DNA of 64,000 bases. Source: Galaxea fascicularis (lineage: Eukaryota; Cnidaria; Anthozoa; Scleractinia; Euphylliidae). Position numbers and translations under genes: made by a program. Shown piece after piece: positions 21,035 to 33,125 of this stretch; position 1 is the stretch's first letter; the number at the start of each line of letters is the position of its first letter. The stretch covers positions 13,193,214 through 13,257,213 of the forward strand of contig OX419340.1 in NCBI GenBank assembly GCA_948470475.1. Direction: 5' to 3'. Below the pieces are notes generated by a model. The model searched no databases. It was given only the letters and a program-made list of their open reading frames with translations, and was not told the origin of the DNA.

Positions 21035-21275
21035 CAGAAAAAATAAAAATAAAAATGACCTTTATTAAAAATACCCTCGGTAGTATATTTAGCATAGATG
21101 CTATTGGGGCCGAGCGAAAACCTTGAAACAAATACTGAATTGAAACGAATACAACAGGGTTAAGAAACCCAGCTGGCAGCAGGCGAACCAGTCAGGCTAT
21201 TTTCAAGTGGAGCCGAGCCAGAACGGGACATGAACCCAGGGCCTCCGCATTACAAATCCAGTGCTCCACAAAACC
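21035..21275 (-). mobile_element. tRNA-derived SINE on the minus strand
   Basis: Reading the minus strand, GAGCACTGGATTTGTAATG is followed by the B box GGGTTCATGTCCC. A body (CTGGTTCGCCTGCTGCCAGC) and an A/T-rich tail at 21035-21060 come next. The body shares CTGGTTCGCCT with the SINE at 20345, suggesting the same lineage. Confidence 0.6.
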
Positions 21276-21584
21276 ATAAAAAGCACACTGTCTTCTCAAA
21301 TTTTCTACATCATAAACTCTCCCACGATCTGAAAAATACAAAATTATCCAAGAAGAGGTGCTTACTATGGACTTCATAAAGAGTTAATGCGAATTGTAAG
21401 GATTCGGCTGCAAAACTGCAGAGCTCAAAACTAGAATCAATCTTTTTATGCTAACAAAATATCTAGTTTTCGATTTCTCGTTGTACTTCAAGGACGTATG
21501 TTTGATATGCTCTTCTGTCAGTTTTTTTCTCGATGGGAGTTCCACGTTACTGGCCTTCAAGAGTCTGCTTACTTTTGAATGTTA

Positions 21585-21672
21585 ATTGTCTTTGTGCAGT
21601 AGACAGTAATGGCAACCTGGCTTTGTCTTCATAGAGCGCATGCAAAGCATGCGATTGTGCACAAAGACAATT
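21585..21672. repeat. Short hairpin, 15-bp arms
   Basis: AATTGTCTTTGTGCA (about 21585-21599) and TGCACAAAGACAATT (21658-21672) are exact inverses around a loop that holds the palindrome GCATGCAAAGCATGC. It could be a tiny fold-back element or a transcribed hairpin; the sequence alone cannot say. Confidence 0.55.
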
Positions 21673-21679
21673 TTTTTTC

Positions 21680-23150
21680 ACGAAAAATGAACATAAACGA
21701 TCCAGTTGAGTTTTTTATTTCATTTTATTTTTAAATATAAATCGGGCATTTCTTCTGTTTTCATATTTTTACTTCTTCGTTGTTTTAAGTTCTTTTTGCG
21801 AACTGGGCCCACGTGTCATCATGGGAAGTGGAACCTTCGAGAGAGAAAACACTTTTCTCAGTTTCACTGAAGATCCCTCTGCGAAACATTGGAAAAGCAT
21901 AGTTTTTTGGTTAACTTCCGTCTCTGCGTTATACTAGATTTTGTTAAAATCGTTAAGGGGAGCATGACAATCCAAATGACTCGGACTACAACATCAAAGG
22001 AAGCAGACTGCCTATTTCAGTTCTAATCAGTTTTGCAAAATGGTATTTGAAATTTTCCTTTAAAATCGATTTTACGAAACAAGAACTGAACCAATTGTTT
22101 TATTAACACTCGAAAACTAGTCGTCTGTATCAAAGCAGCTGACCTTAATAAGAATCATTGAGCCCAGAAAGTGTCTTCGTCTCTGTGGCGCGGCCGTAAA
22201 TTGAGCCCCAAACCAAGAAATTATCATGTAATAGCGATAATTTGCATACCTCCCCGAGACATGTTCGCTAATTGTGTTTTTAAAAAGAAAATGAAAGGCA
22301 ACCGGCCATACTCTCCCTCAATCATCGCCATGTTTTTATTGTGGTTTAGTTTGAACCAAATCACCTGAAAATAGCAACGTAGATTTTTATCGCGGTTTGA
22401 ACTTTACAATGGGGGTGTACTTTTCTTTTTGTTTAGATCACCGCGGAATGTTGATTTTAGTTGTAAATTATATCGAGTCATTTCGCTCCTTCTCCCTTAT
22501 CTCGTTAATCTATTGCTCATCCATCTCTCGAACCCCGCTTCAAGTCAACAAGCTATAAAATTCCCCCGGGGGCAGCTTTCTTCAACTCTTTGCTTCTTTT
22601 ATTGTAAATAATCGGTCTTGATTCCCGTGGAGAAAATGCATTAACGTTCCCCGCGAGTTGAAAATGTTTCTGCCCAGCAACGCGACGGCAAGTTTCTAAA
22701 AGTAGAAATTTATTTAGTCATTTTCAGTTGAAACTTTCGTCTTCCAGGGTGGTATACGTTTTTTCTTCTTTACTCTTACAACGCTGCCATCTCAAAACTT
22801 CTGGCCAAATTTCAGAGATCTGCCCAGGATGTTTAGTTGGCACCTTTGACGTTTAAACCAAATGTTGTTTAAAGACAACAAAGTACAACACGAAACCATT
22901 TTCTTGTCAATCCGTACTGTGGGTATTAAAAATAAACGAAAAAAAACTCTTGGCGTCCAGTAGTCTCGCAAACTGGCAGAAAAAACAATAAGGTTTGCCA
23001 TTACACGGTTCTTTGATCTCCTGTCATTCAATTTCATTTTCAATTCCCAACTGAAAACACGACCAAACTGCTTTTCCATGTAGTTGTCCATTGCCGCTTG
23101 CTGTCTACGGAAGTGAATTATCGAAACATGCACTGCTTTTGAGAGATCAC
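21680..23150. other. Non-coding DNA upstream of the first Fox gene
   Basis: No coding signal. A TATA-like TATAAAA sits at 22554-22560, followed by a CCCCCGGGGG palindrome and a pyrimidine-rich stretch. It might be a promoter, but nothing recognisable is encoded downstream within 1 kb. Confidence 0.4.
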
Positions 23151-23190
23151 TCGAGGAATATGCGTCGCGATTTTTCTTCCAAAACCTTAG

Positions 23191-23490
23191 GTAAACAATT
23201 AACTAATCATTTGCGTGTGTTATGAAAGCCCAGTTCTCAGTTTTCAAAGTAAATATTTATGAAAGCGTTACACCCGTCTCGTGACTTCGTGAAAAGCTGT
23301 CGAGGGGATCATTAGCAAAGGAGCATTTTTCTGCCAAGCCATCCATTTCCGCTCTTATCTCTGAATGTGTGGTCTTTGCGCCCTTATAGATTGTTTGTAA
23401 ATAAATAATCTGACACAAAAGCTGTACTTATCTCATAAACAAACAATGCCGGTGGTCCGTAAATAAAACTCCCCGCTTTGCGCTCTTTCT
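23191..23490 (+). promoter_or_regulatory. Fox gene 1 promoter with clustered forkhead-binding motifs
   Basis: Five matches to the forkhead core RTAAAYA occur on the plus strand: GTAAACA 23191, GTAAATA 23249, GTAAATA 23397, ATAAACA 23435 (within ATAAACAAACA) and GTAAATA 23459. The last overlaps an A/T-rich AAATAAAA that could act as a TATA element, about 130 bp upstream of the start codon. The spacing and density immediately upstream of a forkhead gene suggest auto- or cross-regulation. The motif is short and this DNA is AT-rich, so chance matches are possible. Confidence 0.4.
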
Positions 23491-23593
23491 TCCAGTGTGT
23501 GACAAGGCACTTCAGGGTTGCTTCTGAGACGAGTGCGAGGGACCGCTTATCTTGTCATTCCAGAGAACGCGCGCGACCTGACTAGACACAAAA

Positions 23594-24739
23594 ATGTTCC
23601 CATCACACCGTGGTTGTTACGTCTCACCGTACCTGTGTCAGCCATCTTTCCACCCCGCTCTGTCAAGCTACACTCCAGCCTTCTACCCACAGTGGAGTCG
23701 CAACGGTTTTGCTTTAAACTGCCATGGCGCAGGAGTTTTCTTTCGCGAGCAAGAACCCCTCCCAAAGCCGCCATACTCTTACGTGGCCCTCATCTCGATG
23801 GCTATCAAACAAGCTCCAAACGAGAAAATAACTTTGAGTGGGATTTATCAGTTCATCACGGAAAATTTCCCGTACTACCGCTTGAACAAACGTGGCTGGC
23901 AAAACAGTATTCGCCACAACTTGTCCTTGAACAAATGCTTCGTCAAGATCCCTCGTGAGCGATCAGATCCTGGCAAAGGATGCTACTGGAGTCTCGATCC
24001 GTCGTACGAGGAAATGTTCGAGGAGGGAAATTTTCGAAGAAGGCGAAGAAGACAGAGAAATTATCGAGGAAAGGATGAAGACGAGGTGGACGAAGATGAA
24101 GCCGAAACAATGAGCGTTGAACTAAAGGCAGATAAAGGAGTGAAAGACAACTTCCCCGTGGAACATTCACATGGCCAAGACGAAGGAAAGGCAAAAATAG
24201 CGGCTCAGGACTTACAGCAATCACGATCAGCAAACAATTCAACGACAGAAGCCCTGACCAAAAGCGCAGTTGAAAACAAAGTACAGAAATCAGATCTGAG
24301 CGAGGCTAAGGATTCACAAATGGCCAATGAATCTCACCAAGAGCCATGTATCGATGGTGTGCACCCATTTAGCATTGACAAAATCTTGGGGAAAAAGCAA
24401 AAGGGGGAAAGAATGAAACAGGAGAGCGATGCGCCTTCTAATATCGAAAAGAGAGCATTAGTTAAAGAGCCCAAGAGCATAATTCAGCCGAGTTCAGAAG
24501 CGGACAAGATAACGGGATCCAGTAGTGGGGTACACTTTCCTGCCACGAGATTCGGCGTTTCGGCCAAAGCTTTCAACGCCTCGATTCAGGGATTTTGCGA
24601 TTCTTGCTCGACTCTGAACCAAAGAGGAAGAAACTCATCTTTAGCGCCTTATGGTTCTTACTGGACACTGCCTAACGCGAGCGGGTTGTACTCGCAGTGT
24701 AGCTGCTTAAATTGTCGTCCGTTCAGCTATAAACTTTGA
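23594..24739 (+). CDS. Forkhead (Fox) transcription factor 1, intronless, with EH1 motif
   Basis: Encodes 381 residues. The start is the first ATG after an in-frame TGA 15 bp upstream, with A at -3. Residues 58-153 form a complete forkhead DNA-binding domain: [15 protein letters not shown] opening, recognition helix [16 protein letters not shown], wing [12 protein letters not shown], and [13 protein letters not shown] as basic end. An acidic stretch (about 160-171) and a long Ser/Lys/Glu-rich, probably disordered region follow. [10 protein letters not shown] at 257-266 matches the EH1 motif (F-S-I-x-x-I-L) that recruits Groucho/TLE, so a repressor role is inferred. The C-terminus is Cys/Tyr-rich. 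Lack of introns is common in FoxC, D, E, G, L and Q genes. The domain mixes FoxL2/FoxL1, FoxI and FoxG traits, so I do not assign a subclass; it acts in the nucleus. Candidate AATAAA signals lie at 25114 and 25169. Confidence 0.92.
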   Translation: MFPSHRGCYVSPYLCQPSFHPALSSYTPAFYPQWSRNGFALNCHGAGVFFREQEPLPKPPYSYVALISMAIKQAPNEKITLSGIYQFITENFPYYRLNKRGWQNSIRHNLSLNKCFVKIPRERSDPGKGCYWSLDPSYEEMFEEGNFRRRRRRQRNYRGKDEDEVDEDEAETMSVELKADKGVKDNFPVEHSHGQDEGKAKIAAQDLQQSRSANNSTTEALTKSAVENKVQKSDLSEAKDSQMANESHQEPCIDGVHPFSIDKILGKKQKGERMKQESDAPSNIEKRALVKEPKSIIQPSSEADKITGSSSGVHFPATRFGVSAKAFNASIQGFCDSCSTLNQRGRNSSLAPYGSYWTLPNASGLYSQCSCLNCRPFSYKL

Positions 24740-25075
24740 AAACAAAAGATACTTAAAACGTACATACAGTGAGATTACCAAGCCCGAGGTTTTCACTCGT
24801 GGCCTTTGCTTTAATACCGGGAATCAAGCAAGGAAAGGCATACAACAGAGACTTAACCAGATAATCGATCTTCGGTTACCGTTGTAGGTGCTTTAATGGC
24901 TTCACAAAGGAATGTTACAATTTGTGTTATTCTTTTGCTAATTGTTCAAGAACGTTGTTTGAGATAAGAGCGACACTGACGTATATGTTTTGAAGAGCAG
25001 ATTAAAGTAACTCAGTATATTAGGCAGTACAACGATCGATCGTGGTACTTTAATTTTCAGGGAACGTTTCCAATA

Positions 25076-25110
25076 GACCTCGAAAGGTCGAGGGTTCGAA
25101 TTGACGCGCT
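25076..25110 (+). mobile_element. SINE head fragment in the Fox gene 1 3' flank
   Basis: GACCTCGAAAGGTCGAGGG followed by GGTTCGAATTG resembles the 3' half of a tRNA (T arm with B box). Only about 35 bp is recognisable. It sits just before a possible polyadenylation signal of Fox gene 1. Confidence 0.3.
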
Positions 25111-28100
25111 TAAAATAAATCTACGATATAAAACACACACATAACTTGAAATGTATTGACAATGGAAGAATAAAATGATTTTATCTAACAGACTGATAGG
25201 TTTATCGTGGTCTACTCTAACTTCTAGGAAGGCCAGTTAATGGGACGACGAGAAATTACAAACATCGCAGAATTTAATTCGTCGATCACAAAATCATTCA
25301 GTTTTTTGGTTCTAAAATAAACCCCGATGTAGGTGACAAAAATCGCTTTGCAGTTGGACCGAAATGTACCGAGTCAACAAGAAATGTGCCGCGAGAAATT
25401 TTAATGAATTTTTTTCAAAAAGTATTTGAGGCGTGTCCCACGGCTTTAACCTCTTGAGGCGTTTGCCACAGGTTAGCTCCTATAATAATAGCTTCCAATC
25501 CTATCAGCTGCGTTTGTCTGTATTGAGCGATTTAGTCCACAGAATAAACATTTTTCTTAGCTATTTATGAACGTTTCATGTCATGGTGCTGTAAATATTG
25601 ATACGGCGTCGAATAAACAAATAGTTCTCTTTTTTTGAGAAATTGTTGAAGGAAAATCGATTTAAGTAAATACATCGGCGACATTGGATTATGTTTTGAG
25701 GAACCAAAACGGAAAAAAAATTCAACACATTCTTATTTTAATTTTACAAACACACAAATCGGCCAGACGAAATTTCAATCACGGCACACTGGGACGGTTT
25801 GTGTTTTCGTTGGCCATTTCCGGAGTTCGAAATTGTTATTTCAGGAACTAAATTAACGAACGAAATTGCTGTTTCACTGTCGTTCTGTCGCTCATGTCTC
25901 AGGCAGGTAAATAAATTGGCGATTCCACTAAAAGCCTTTCTAACCAGTCAGCGAATTCGGTGTCTCTCTTGATCTCTCTCTTTGCGTATTAATTAACTCA
26001 TCAAGTTGTTTCATAAACATTGATTTCAACAATTACCTAACCAAAAAGCCAGCATTTAGCAAAGCGGTTTAGCCCGTTTAAATTTTCTAGTTGGTGTTTT
26101 CTTAGCTGTCGTCCGGGCTTTTACCAGCCGGGGTTCACTCGCTGTCAACTGGAGCAACTCCCTCGGCCTTGGAGAGGAAATAAAAGATTCTCAGCGGGGT
26201 TAAAACCTTGAATGAAAGGTCTCAATTGGATTCCTGGTTTGAACTTTTTAGCTTTTGTTCGCTCACGACACCTGTTTTAGAAGTATGCGCCAAAATGTAA
26301 ACCTAAAAAACAACTTGGTCACAGACAAAAGAAAACGTTCGACTTTTTGGTATGTCATTTTGACCTCGTTAATTCTTTCAAACAATTGACTAGCTAATGG
26401 AAAAAATTAAATCTCAAATTGAAATCGGCTTAAGTGTAGAAAATCCTTGTAAAAACAAGAAACATATTGGAAATTATCTAGGGGTTTGTGAAAACACAAA
26501 AACAGCTCCACACGGTGAGTCGGGCAACCAACTAGACTGTAATTAAACAAGTTACTTCCACTGCGGTTTATAATAACAAGCGCAAAAAAGCTGATAGGAG
26601 CAAACATTTTTTTCCATTTAATTTCCACCGTTGTTATGTCACTAAGACGTGCTTTGCCTTCACCTCGAGGTCAAATGAATTCTGATTTCAATGTATACTG
26701 GTTTGTTTTAATGTGTTTTTAGCAACTAAGTCGGTTAATCTTGCAATTTTTGGTCTGACGTCTTGCGAAGAAGGGATTTTCCATTTTTCACATTTTATTT
26801 CATGAAATTATTCCGAGCATTTTCTCCATCGAGCAAGCCAATGAGTTCAACTGATTCTGCCGGAGGAAGCTTTCAAAATTTTCTGCATATGCAAAACAGA
26901 TACAAACCAAAAGCAACGCAGCAAAGTTGTCATGGAGCGTTTTATCCACAGCCAAATGCCAGTGAGTTAACGGTTAAATGTACGTTTTGTCCTGGGCGTG
27001 TTTTCCTCTGCTGTACATTGCCAGTATCTCCTATGTCAGTTGGTGTGCATGTTGTAGTATATAATTCCCTGTAAAAAGATCATCTTAAAACCAGCTATAG
27101 ACTTTGATAAAAGGCGTCTGGTGTATCCCTGTTTCTTCTTTTAATAGTAAAGCGCAGTGGTTTTCTTTTTTGAAACACTTGGTTGGTGTCCTACCTTGTG
27201 AAATGTTGCGGAAAAGGTTATGCTACTTATGAAGACCTACTTCAAAGACTGCCTGCAATTTTTTGCTAAAATGTGGTTCGTAAGTAACATCTTACGATCA
27301 TAAGTTTTCTGTTAAGAGCTGGTTATGCTTTTTGCCGCCAAAACTAGAAACCTGTAACTCAGTCGAAAACATTGTGACTCTTCATAAGGGAGTATTAAAA
27401 TTTGGAGTCAATTTTCCTTGCCATCCCAAATTTGTCCTTAGCTTATATGCTTCTGATAAAACACAGCGGTAAGTGCGTTAGTATCGTTGCTCTCTATGTA
27501 ACTGCACCAGGCAGGCAGCCGGATGGTTTAAAATCTGCATTTGGAGGTAAAATCCTGAAGTGTGATAAAAACATGTTACAGCCATATGTTTGTGATGCTA
27601 CTATTTAACGATGGTTCTGTAGGGTAAGCTTTTGCCGAATTAGTACGGACATAGTTAAACCAAAAGTGGTCAATAAAAAATAACATCAATTTTTAAGCGG
27701 TAGTTGTCTTTAGCACTACCAGTTTATTAATATATTGTAAGGTGATTTATAGAGAATCAGGGTTATTGAAAGCCAGCAAGAGGGAAACAAACTCGCTATT
27801 TACTTGCTTGTTAAATGGAACGTGCCTAACAGTTGTATGGACATGACTTAATTGTTCTGGAGATAAACTGTTTCTCTGGAGAGTTGTAACTTACACCAAC
27901 AGAAAGACCAAAAGGCTAGTTTACCGAGTCGACGTTGCACTCATGATCAAAGCAATAAATTTCTCCAACCCTCAGTTTGCTGGATCAGTCACGTTTAGCT
28001 AAATATCATTTGAGGCTAAAAAATAGTATTTAAGGTGAAAAAATGTCGTGGCAGTCCGTGAAAACCCTTTGCATGCAGACAAATTGAAGACAAGATTAAA

Positions 28101-31100
28101 TGGTCTGGTTTAATAATCGTCTTTCAAAATACGTTGCCGACCAATTATTTTACACCAGAAGTCCTTGCAGAAAGCCGTAAGAGTAATCAGTAACTTGGCC
28201 AACCAATAAATCCCATTTAGCACAAGTTTCTTCTGTTTACTTTACAAAGCGGCTTCCCAAGCTCTTTTTACGATGTAAAATATTCCGCACGCGTGACATA
28301 AAAATTAGCTAACAAAATATTTTGCAGTAATTCTAACAGGTTGGACGCGTTTGTGTTAATACTCCCACCTTACAGAAACTCAGTCATTGATCTTCCGAAC
28401 AAAATCTAGTATGCCTTGAAAACACAGAGCGAAGTTTGCGATGTCACCTTTAGCATCTCTCGATCATGAGGCCTTCTTTTCTAATCTGAAAAACATTTCG
28501 AACGCCAAGCGGCAAGGAGTAAGACCTACGTCAGGTCCTCTTTGAAAAACATGTTTACCAATTCTTAACAAACTGTGCTTGCCGAAAAAATAAGAAACAT
28601 AAATGAGTTTGTTCAACAAACTTGCGATCTTATCACAGTTATACAGAAATGCCTCAGTATTATTTCTGTAAACAACATGTTTAAATAAATCTATCGAGAT
28701 TTACAAGCTGTTGCTCTGTGTCGTTCCGAGTTTCCTGTCCTTGTATTCTGGAGGCATTAACTTGTGTTTGTGGCCATTTGATACCGTCAGTTCCTTGTTT
28801 GACTTTCTCGCAGAGTTTGAGATTGGTTAGGACCACCCAGGGCCTATGTGGGAACCGGGGACAGCCTGTGTTTATTCATGAAAATGTGTCGGTTCTTTAA
28901 ACAGTAAAACTGTGTCGGTAAGAAAGTGATACAATACACTGACTACAACGTGATTATATCGACTAAGTTAGCAGGATAAATTCACCTTGGACTACCAATC
29001 GAACCGTTCGCTTTTAATTTTCTTAAAGATGACCACTTTACATCGATAACAACGCACAGGGAGACAAACATAACCGACGAAGTGTATTTAAGAGCGAGGA
29101 ACGCAATGTTGGAGTGTTTCCTTTGTCGAACGTATATTTGCCTAAGAGTGGTCATTTGAGGGCAAAATTTGAAGAGTAGTAGTTTTTTTTTGCGCTTAAA
29201 GTAATCAGAACTTTCAATACTGTTCCGCTCCTCAAATATAGCGCTTAGTTACTCTGCATTAGAAGAGGAGGCCGTTGCATGCACGAATTACTTAATAACC
29301 AGTCCTACTTTTCTTTCTCGAGTAATTGTATTATGAAAACGTCTGAGTTCGAGTTAGATTGATCGACAAGTTTCTTTTTCCGAAGTGTGTAATGGGTTTA
29401 CAGAAGAAAGATACCAGGAGGAATGTTGGGGAGGGTGGGGGGAGGGGACGAGACTGTTGGTGTCCGGGACTCCGATGAATCTCCAACATTCATAAGTTAC
29501 ATACGTTTGGCGCAAAGAGCTGAAGGAACGACTGATTGATTTCTAAGAGAACGTGTCCTTGGAAAGTTAAAACAATGACTGGAGTGGGACATGCAATTAA
29601 GTTTGCATTTCTCTTTATTTTTTTAATGTACAACTTTTTCGCATTGAGATAACGGGCCAATGCGAGGTAAATACTGCCAGGGAAAATACCGAGGAAATGA
29701 TGCTAAATCATGCAAACAAGGCTGTTTGATTGTGGCAGAAAATGAGGCATTTTGCCAAATTGAATGACACGGTATGTGCAATTTGTGTTGTGCTTTGAGA
29801 AACAACTCAGTTCAATTATTCTTGAACACTGTGGTTAGATGAAATTTCATTCAATGTTTTCACATTTGCTTGTTCCCCAGTTCTTCGTTCAAAAATTTTT
29901 GTCTTTAGTTTTGTTGCGCGTTTTGTGATTTCAAGCGCGAAAAGAGAGCGAAACGCCAAGTCACTCGTGGTCGTCAGACATAAGATAATAAAATTAATAC
30001 GAAAACAAAACTAGAGTACAAAAGAAAAACTATATAATCCTGACAAGAGAAATCAGGAAACATACCAGCCTTACTTAGGACCAATGTAAACAGAAAACAC
30101 GTTAAAACATCAAGGAAACCACCCAGTTGCTCTGACTACGAAACACACGACAAACCAACAAAATGCTTTGTCAGAAAAGGCACGCAACGTTTCTCCGTTT
30201 TACGGTTCGCTTTGCACTGAGAGGAAGAAAACACTCGAGATCTTTTCATAAATTCTGCGCTATCATCATAACAAAGGCAGCTAAGCTTTTACTATTACGA
30301 AAAATCCTTCCTGCATGGCTCCATTCTGTCTCAAGCCTTTTTGAAGTCATAAAGAAGAAAAAGGAGCACGCAGAGCCTTTTTTTCCTTCTTTATACGATT
30401 CTCGCCAAACCCTTTGCAATGTGTATCTTCCCGAAATTCTTTCGCTGCTTGATAGCTCTATTCAGTGCCAAAGCTTATGGATGATTGCCAGTCTGGATTA
30501 TTGTTAAACGGTAAATAATGCAACAGCAAGAAGCGATCATATTGTTCACAGACAACAAAAGCACCCTATGATCTGTCCCCAACTTGTCAGACACTCGTTT
30601 TCTTCTTTGTAATTTATCCCCGAAGCGCTATTAGATCCGAACACTTGTTGGCTATACACACGCAGCGGGCTTTTTACGATACTACTTCAGCTTGATTCCT
30701 TACAAAAAGCTCAATACCTTACGAAAAGATCACTGTATTATTGAGACCCACTGTATTTTCGCTGCATGTAGCAAGTAAGTAAATCAATCGGTGTCGTCAT
30801 TTGAGAAAGAGACCCTCGAAGAAAGCTCAGTCATATTTCTGGAATTTTCTTCCTTTGCACTTTGGTCTTTGCCAACTGTATAAAGTGGCGGTTTATCCGG
30901 TTGGTAATCTCGACAAAACAATTTTTTTTCGCTCGTTGGGTTCAATTATCTAACTCTGCGTTAAAACCGATGATTTGACCTCATAAGCCTTCTGATGTCT
31001 AGTAAAGATGTCAAATTCACTTATTTCCTCCTGGATTTCATTTTAGATTGCTGTCATCTGGATCTCGATACCATAATCCAATACAGGAATACATTTCGCT

Positions 31101-32645
31101 ATTTCTATCGAAACTAACATGTTTAGTTTTCAAAACTGAAGGAAGTCAGGAACAACTGTTTTGAGCTGAAAATGGAAACACATCTCCAAATGTAACTATA
31201 AAGTTTACGGCAAACTTTTTCTTGTAGAGCAAGACTTGAATTTAACCAATATGTATTTTAAATTGAAGTTAATAAGGTTTTGAATCAGTTCCAAGATAAG
31301 ACAGGAGGTGTCGATTTCATCCGAGATTCTGAATGTTTATGTAAAACTGTACCAAATAACCCTCCATGACTATCACGCTGGATTTAAACCGCAACCCAAA
31401 CAAAGGTAACTGCGCATGCGTGCCATCAAAATCTCAGTTTTTAAACACCTCTGATGAGCGAGTAATAGGATTACCAGAGCAAGATTATCTCTTATTGAAA
31501 GATTAAGAACGTTTTTTTTTTCATTAAAATTACAGAATTAAGAAGGAAGGAAGAGGAGAGAAGGAGATAGTTAAAACAAACGGCATGGAGATTTTGTGGT
31601 TTAATCCCTTCATATGTATTCAACACTTGCTGCGTTATCAATCACATGTAGATGACTCGAGACTACTCCGATCGATCATGTGTTCTAAAGCTTCTAAACG
31701 CTGTTTCGTACGCCGTTAATTTCTTCTCCTGCAGAGCAAAATTTTACATATTCCGATGACAAATCCGGATTTTTTCCTGTTTTATCTGCGCTTACCGTAC
31801 ATGCCCCCACCTAAGTTCCTGTTGTATCTTGACTGATGAATCGCGCAGCAAAACTTCCTTCATCCTTAACACACTCATGAATCGTTCGCAGGATCACGAA
31901 TTGAGCTAACGTCTGCTGAGGCCCATTTCATTTGTATGTTCACGTTTAATGTGGGTCTTTTATCGCTACTTGCAAGCATTGGCGATTAACTGGATAAAAA
32001 CAACTGACTTGTTTGTCCAAGCGCCCGGTTTTCGTAGCGACTCTGCGAAAACAGGGAATAGCTTTCAAGCAGACAGATATAGCCTTTTTTTTCTGGTCAT
32101 AGGTATGGCGAGATCGCATTGGTTTAAAAATTAGCTAGATTTATACCGCTTGCCCTTTGAATAATCCGAAAGCCTTTCATTGAGTCTAATCTGAAGTCGG
32201 CAAACATGGCATCTCACACTGAAAGCTGTTCCTGTCACGGAAACTCGCACAAGTTGGTCAAGTTGTTTAGAGAGTTTACACCGTGGGTCGTTCTAGATTA
32301 ATAACTGAAAGAGAACCGTAACTGTACAGATTAACAAGGGTCAAATCTGCATGGGACCTTACATCACCAATCCGAAAGATTCCAGCGATAAAAAGTTGCT
32401 GTTTCGCAAAGCCTTTCCTCGACGGAAAAGGGGTTTCCAATGAATTACTCGCTCTCTGTAGATTCCTAGATTAAACCCGAAAAGATACGGATATCCCCTC
32501 TTTGTTTTTTAGTGAGGGAGAGTCTTATGGCCGAACTGTCTGCCATAACTCCTAAATGATAACCGTTACCAAAACATGAACGGAACAACCATTTTAGGTA
32601 CTAGTCAGGACAACACATACCGTTGAAGACAGCGTGTCCAAACAG

Positions 32646-32775
32646 GTTAAGTCATTGAGTAATACCGGAGGTCTCGGGATCAAGTCCTCTTGTTAATTTA
32701 TCGGTTTGTTTCCGGCCCTTAGCTCCGATTTTAACTTCCTCGGCCAGGCTTCTACGAGATGGATTTCATAATTAG
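32646..32775 (+). mobile_element. Degraded tRNA-derived SINE
   Basis: GTTAAGTCATTGAGTAATACC followed by GGAGGTCTCGGGATCAAGTCC resembles a tRNA head with a B box (GGATCAAGTCC). The rest, to about 32775, is plausible body sequence. No clear tail. Confidence 0.4.
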
Positions 32776-32809
32776 TGTTTTCAATTTGAATTACACTTTT
32801 TTTTTTAAT

Positions 32810-33125
32810 AAGAACCTCTTTTATAAGAACGTTGAGGCTGAGATTAACCCAAATTTTAAGAACATGCTTAGAAAATACCCAACCTGAAAGTCAGTAAAGA
32901 ACATCTTTATTTTGCTCATTTACTTTTTTAAATGAGTAGTATTCTATGTATACATGAACTTTGAACCTCTGTGTTCAGTGCCTTCGAAGGTAAGTTTACC
33001 AACAGTTGGTCGGCGAGACATTGTGTGTATACCATGTAACTTAAGGACACCTTAAGAACATTTTCAGACTCAAATCACGAAAAATTAAGAACGTCGAACT
33101 TCAGCTCCAAAATTAGACGTTTCTT
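32810..33125. repeat. Interspersed repeat, copy 2 of the family at 4921-5250
   Basis: Contains AACGTTGAGGCTGAGATT, AAATTTTAAGAACATGC, GAACCTCTGTGTTCAGTG and CAGCTCCAAAATTA in the order expected for the inverse of 4921-5250. Diverged by substitutions and small indels. Confidence 0.55.

Noticed and set aside
23518..23958. Open frame of 146 codons overlapping Fox gene 1, plus-strand alternate frame
   Set aside because: It overlaps the forkhead coding region in another frame and has no domain content. It is a shadow of the Fox gene.
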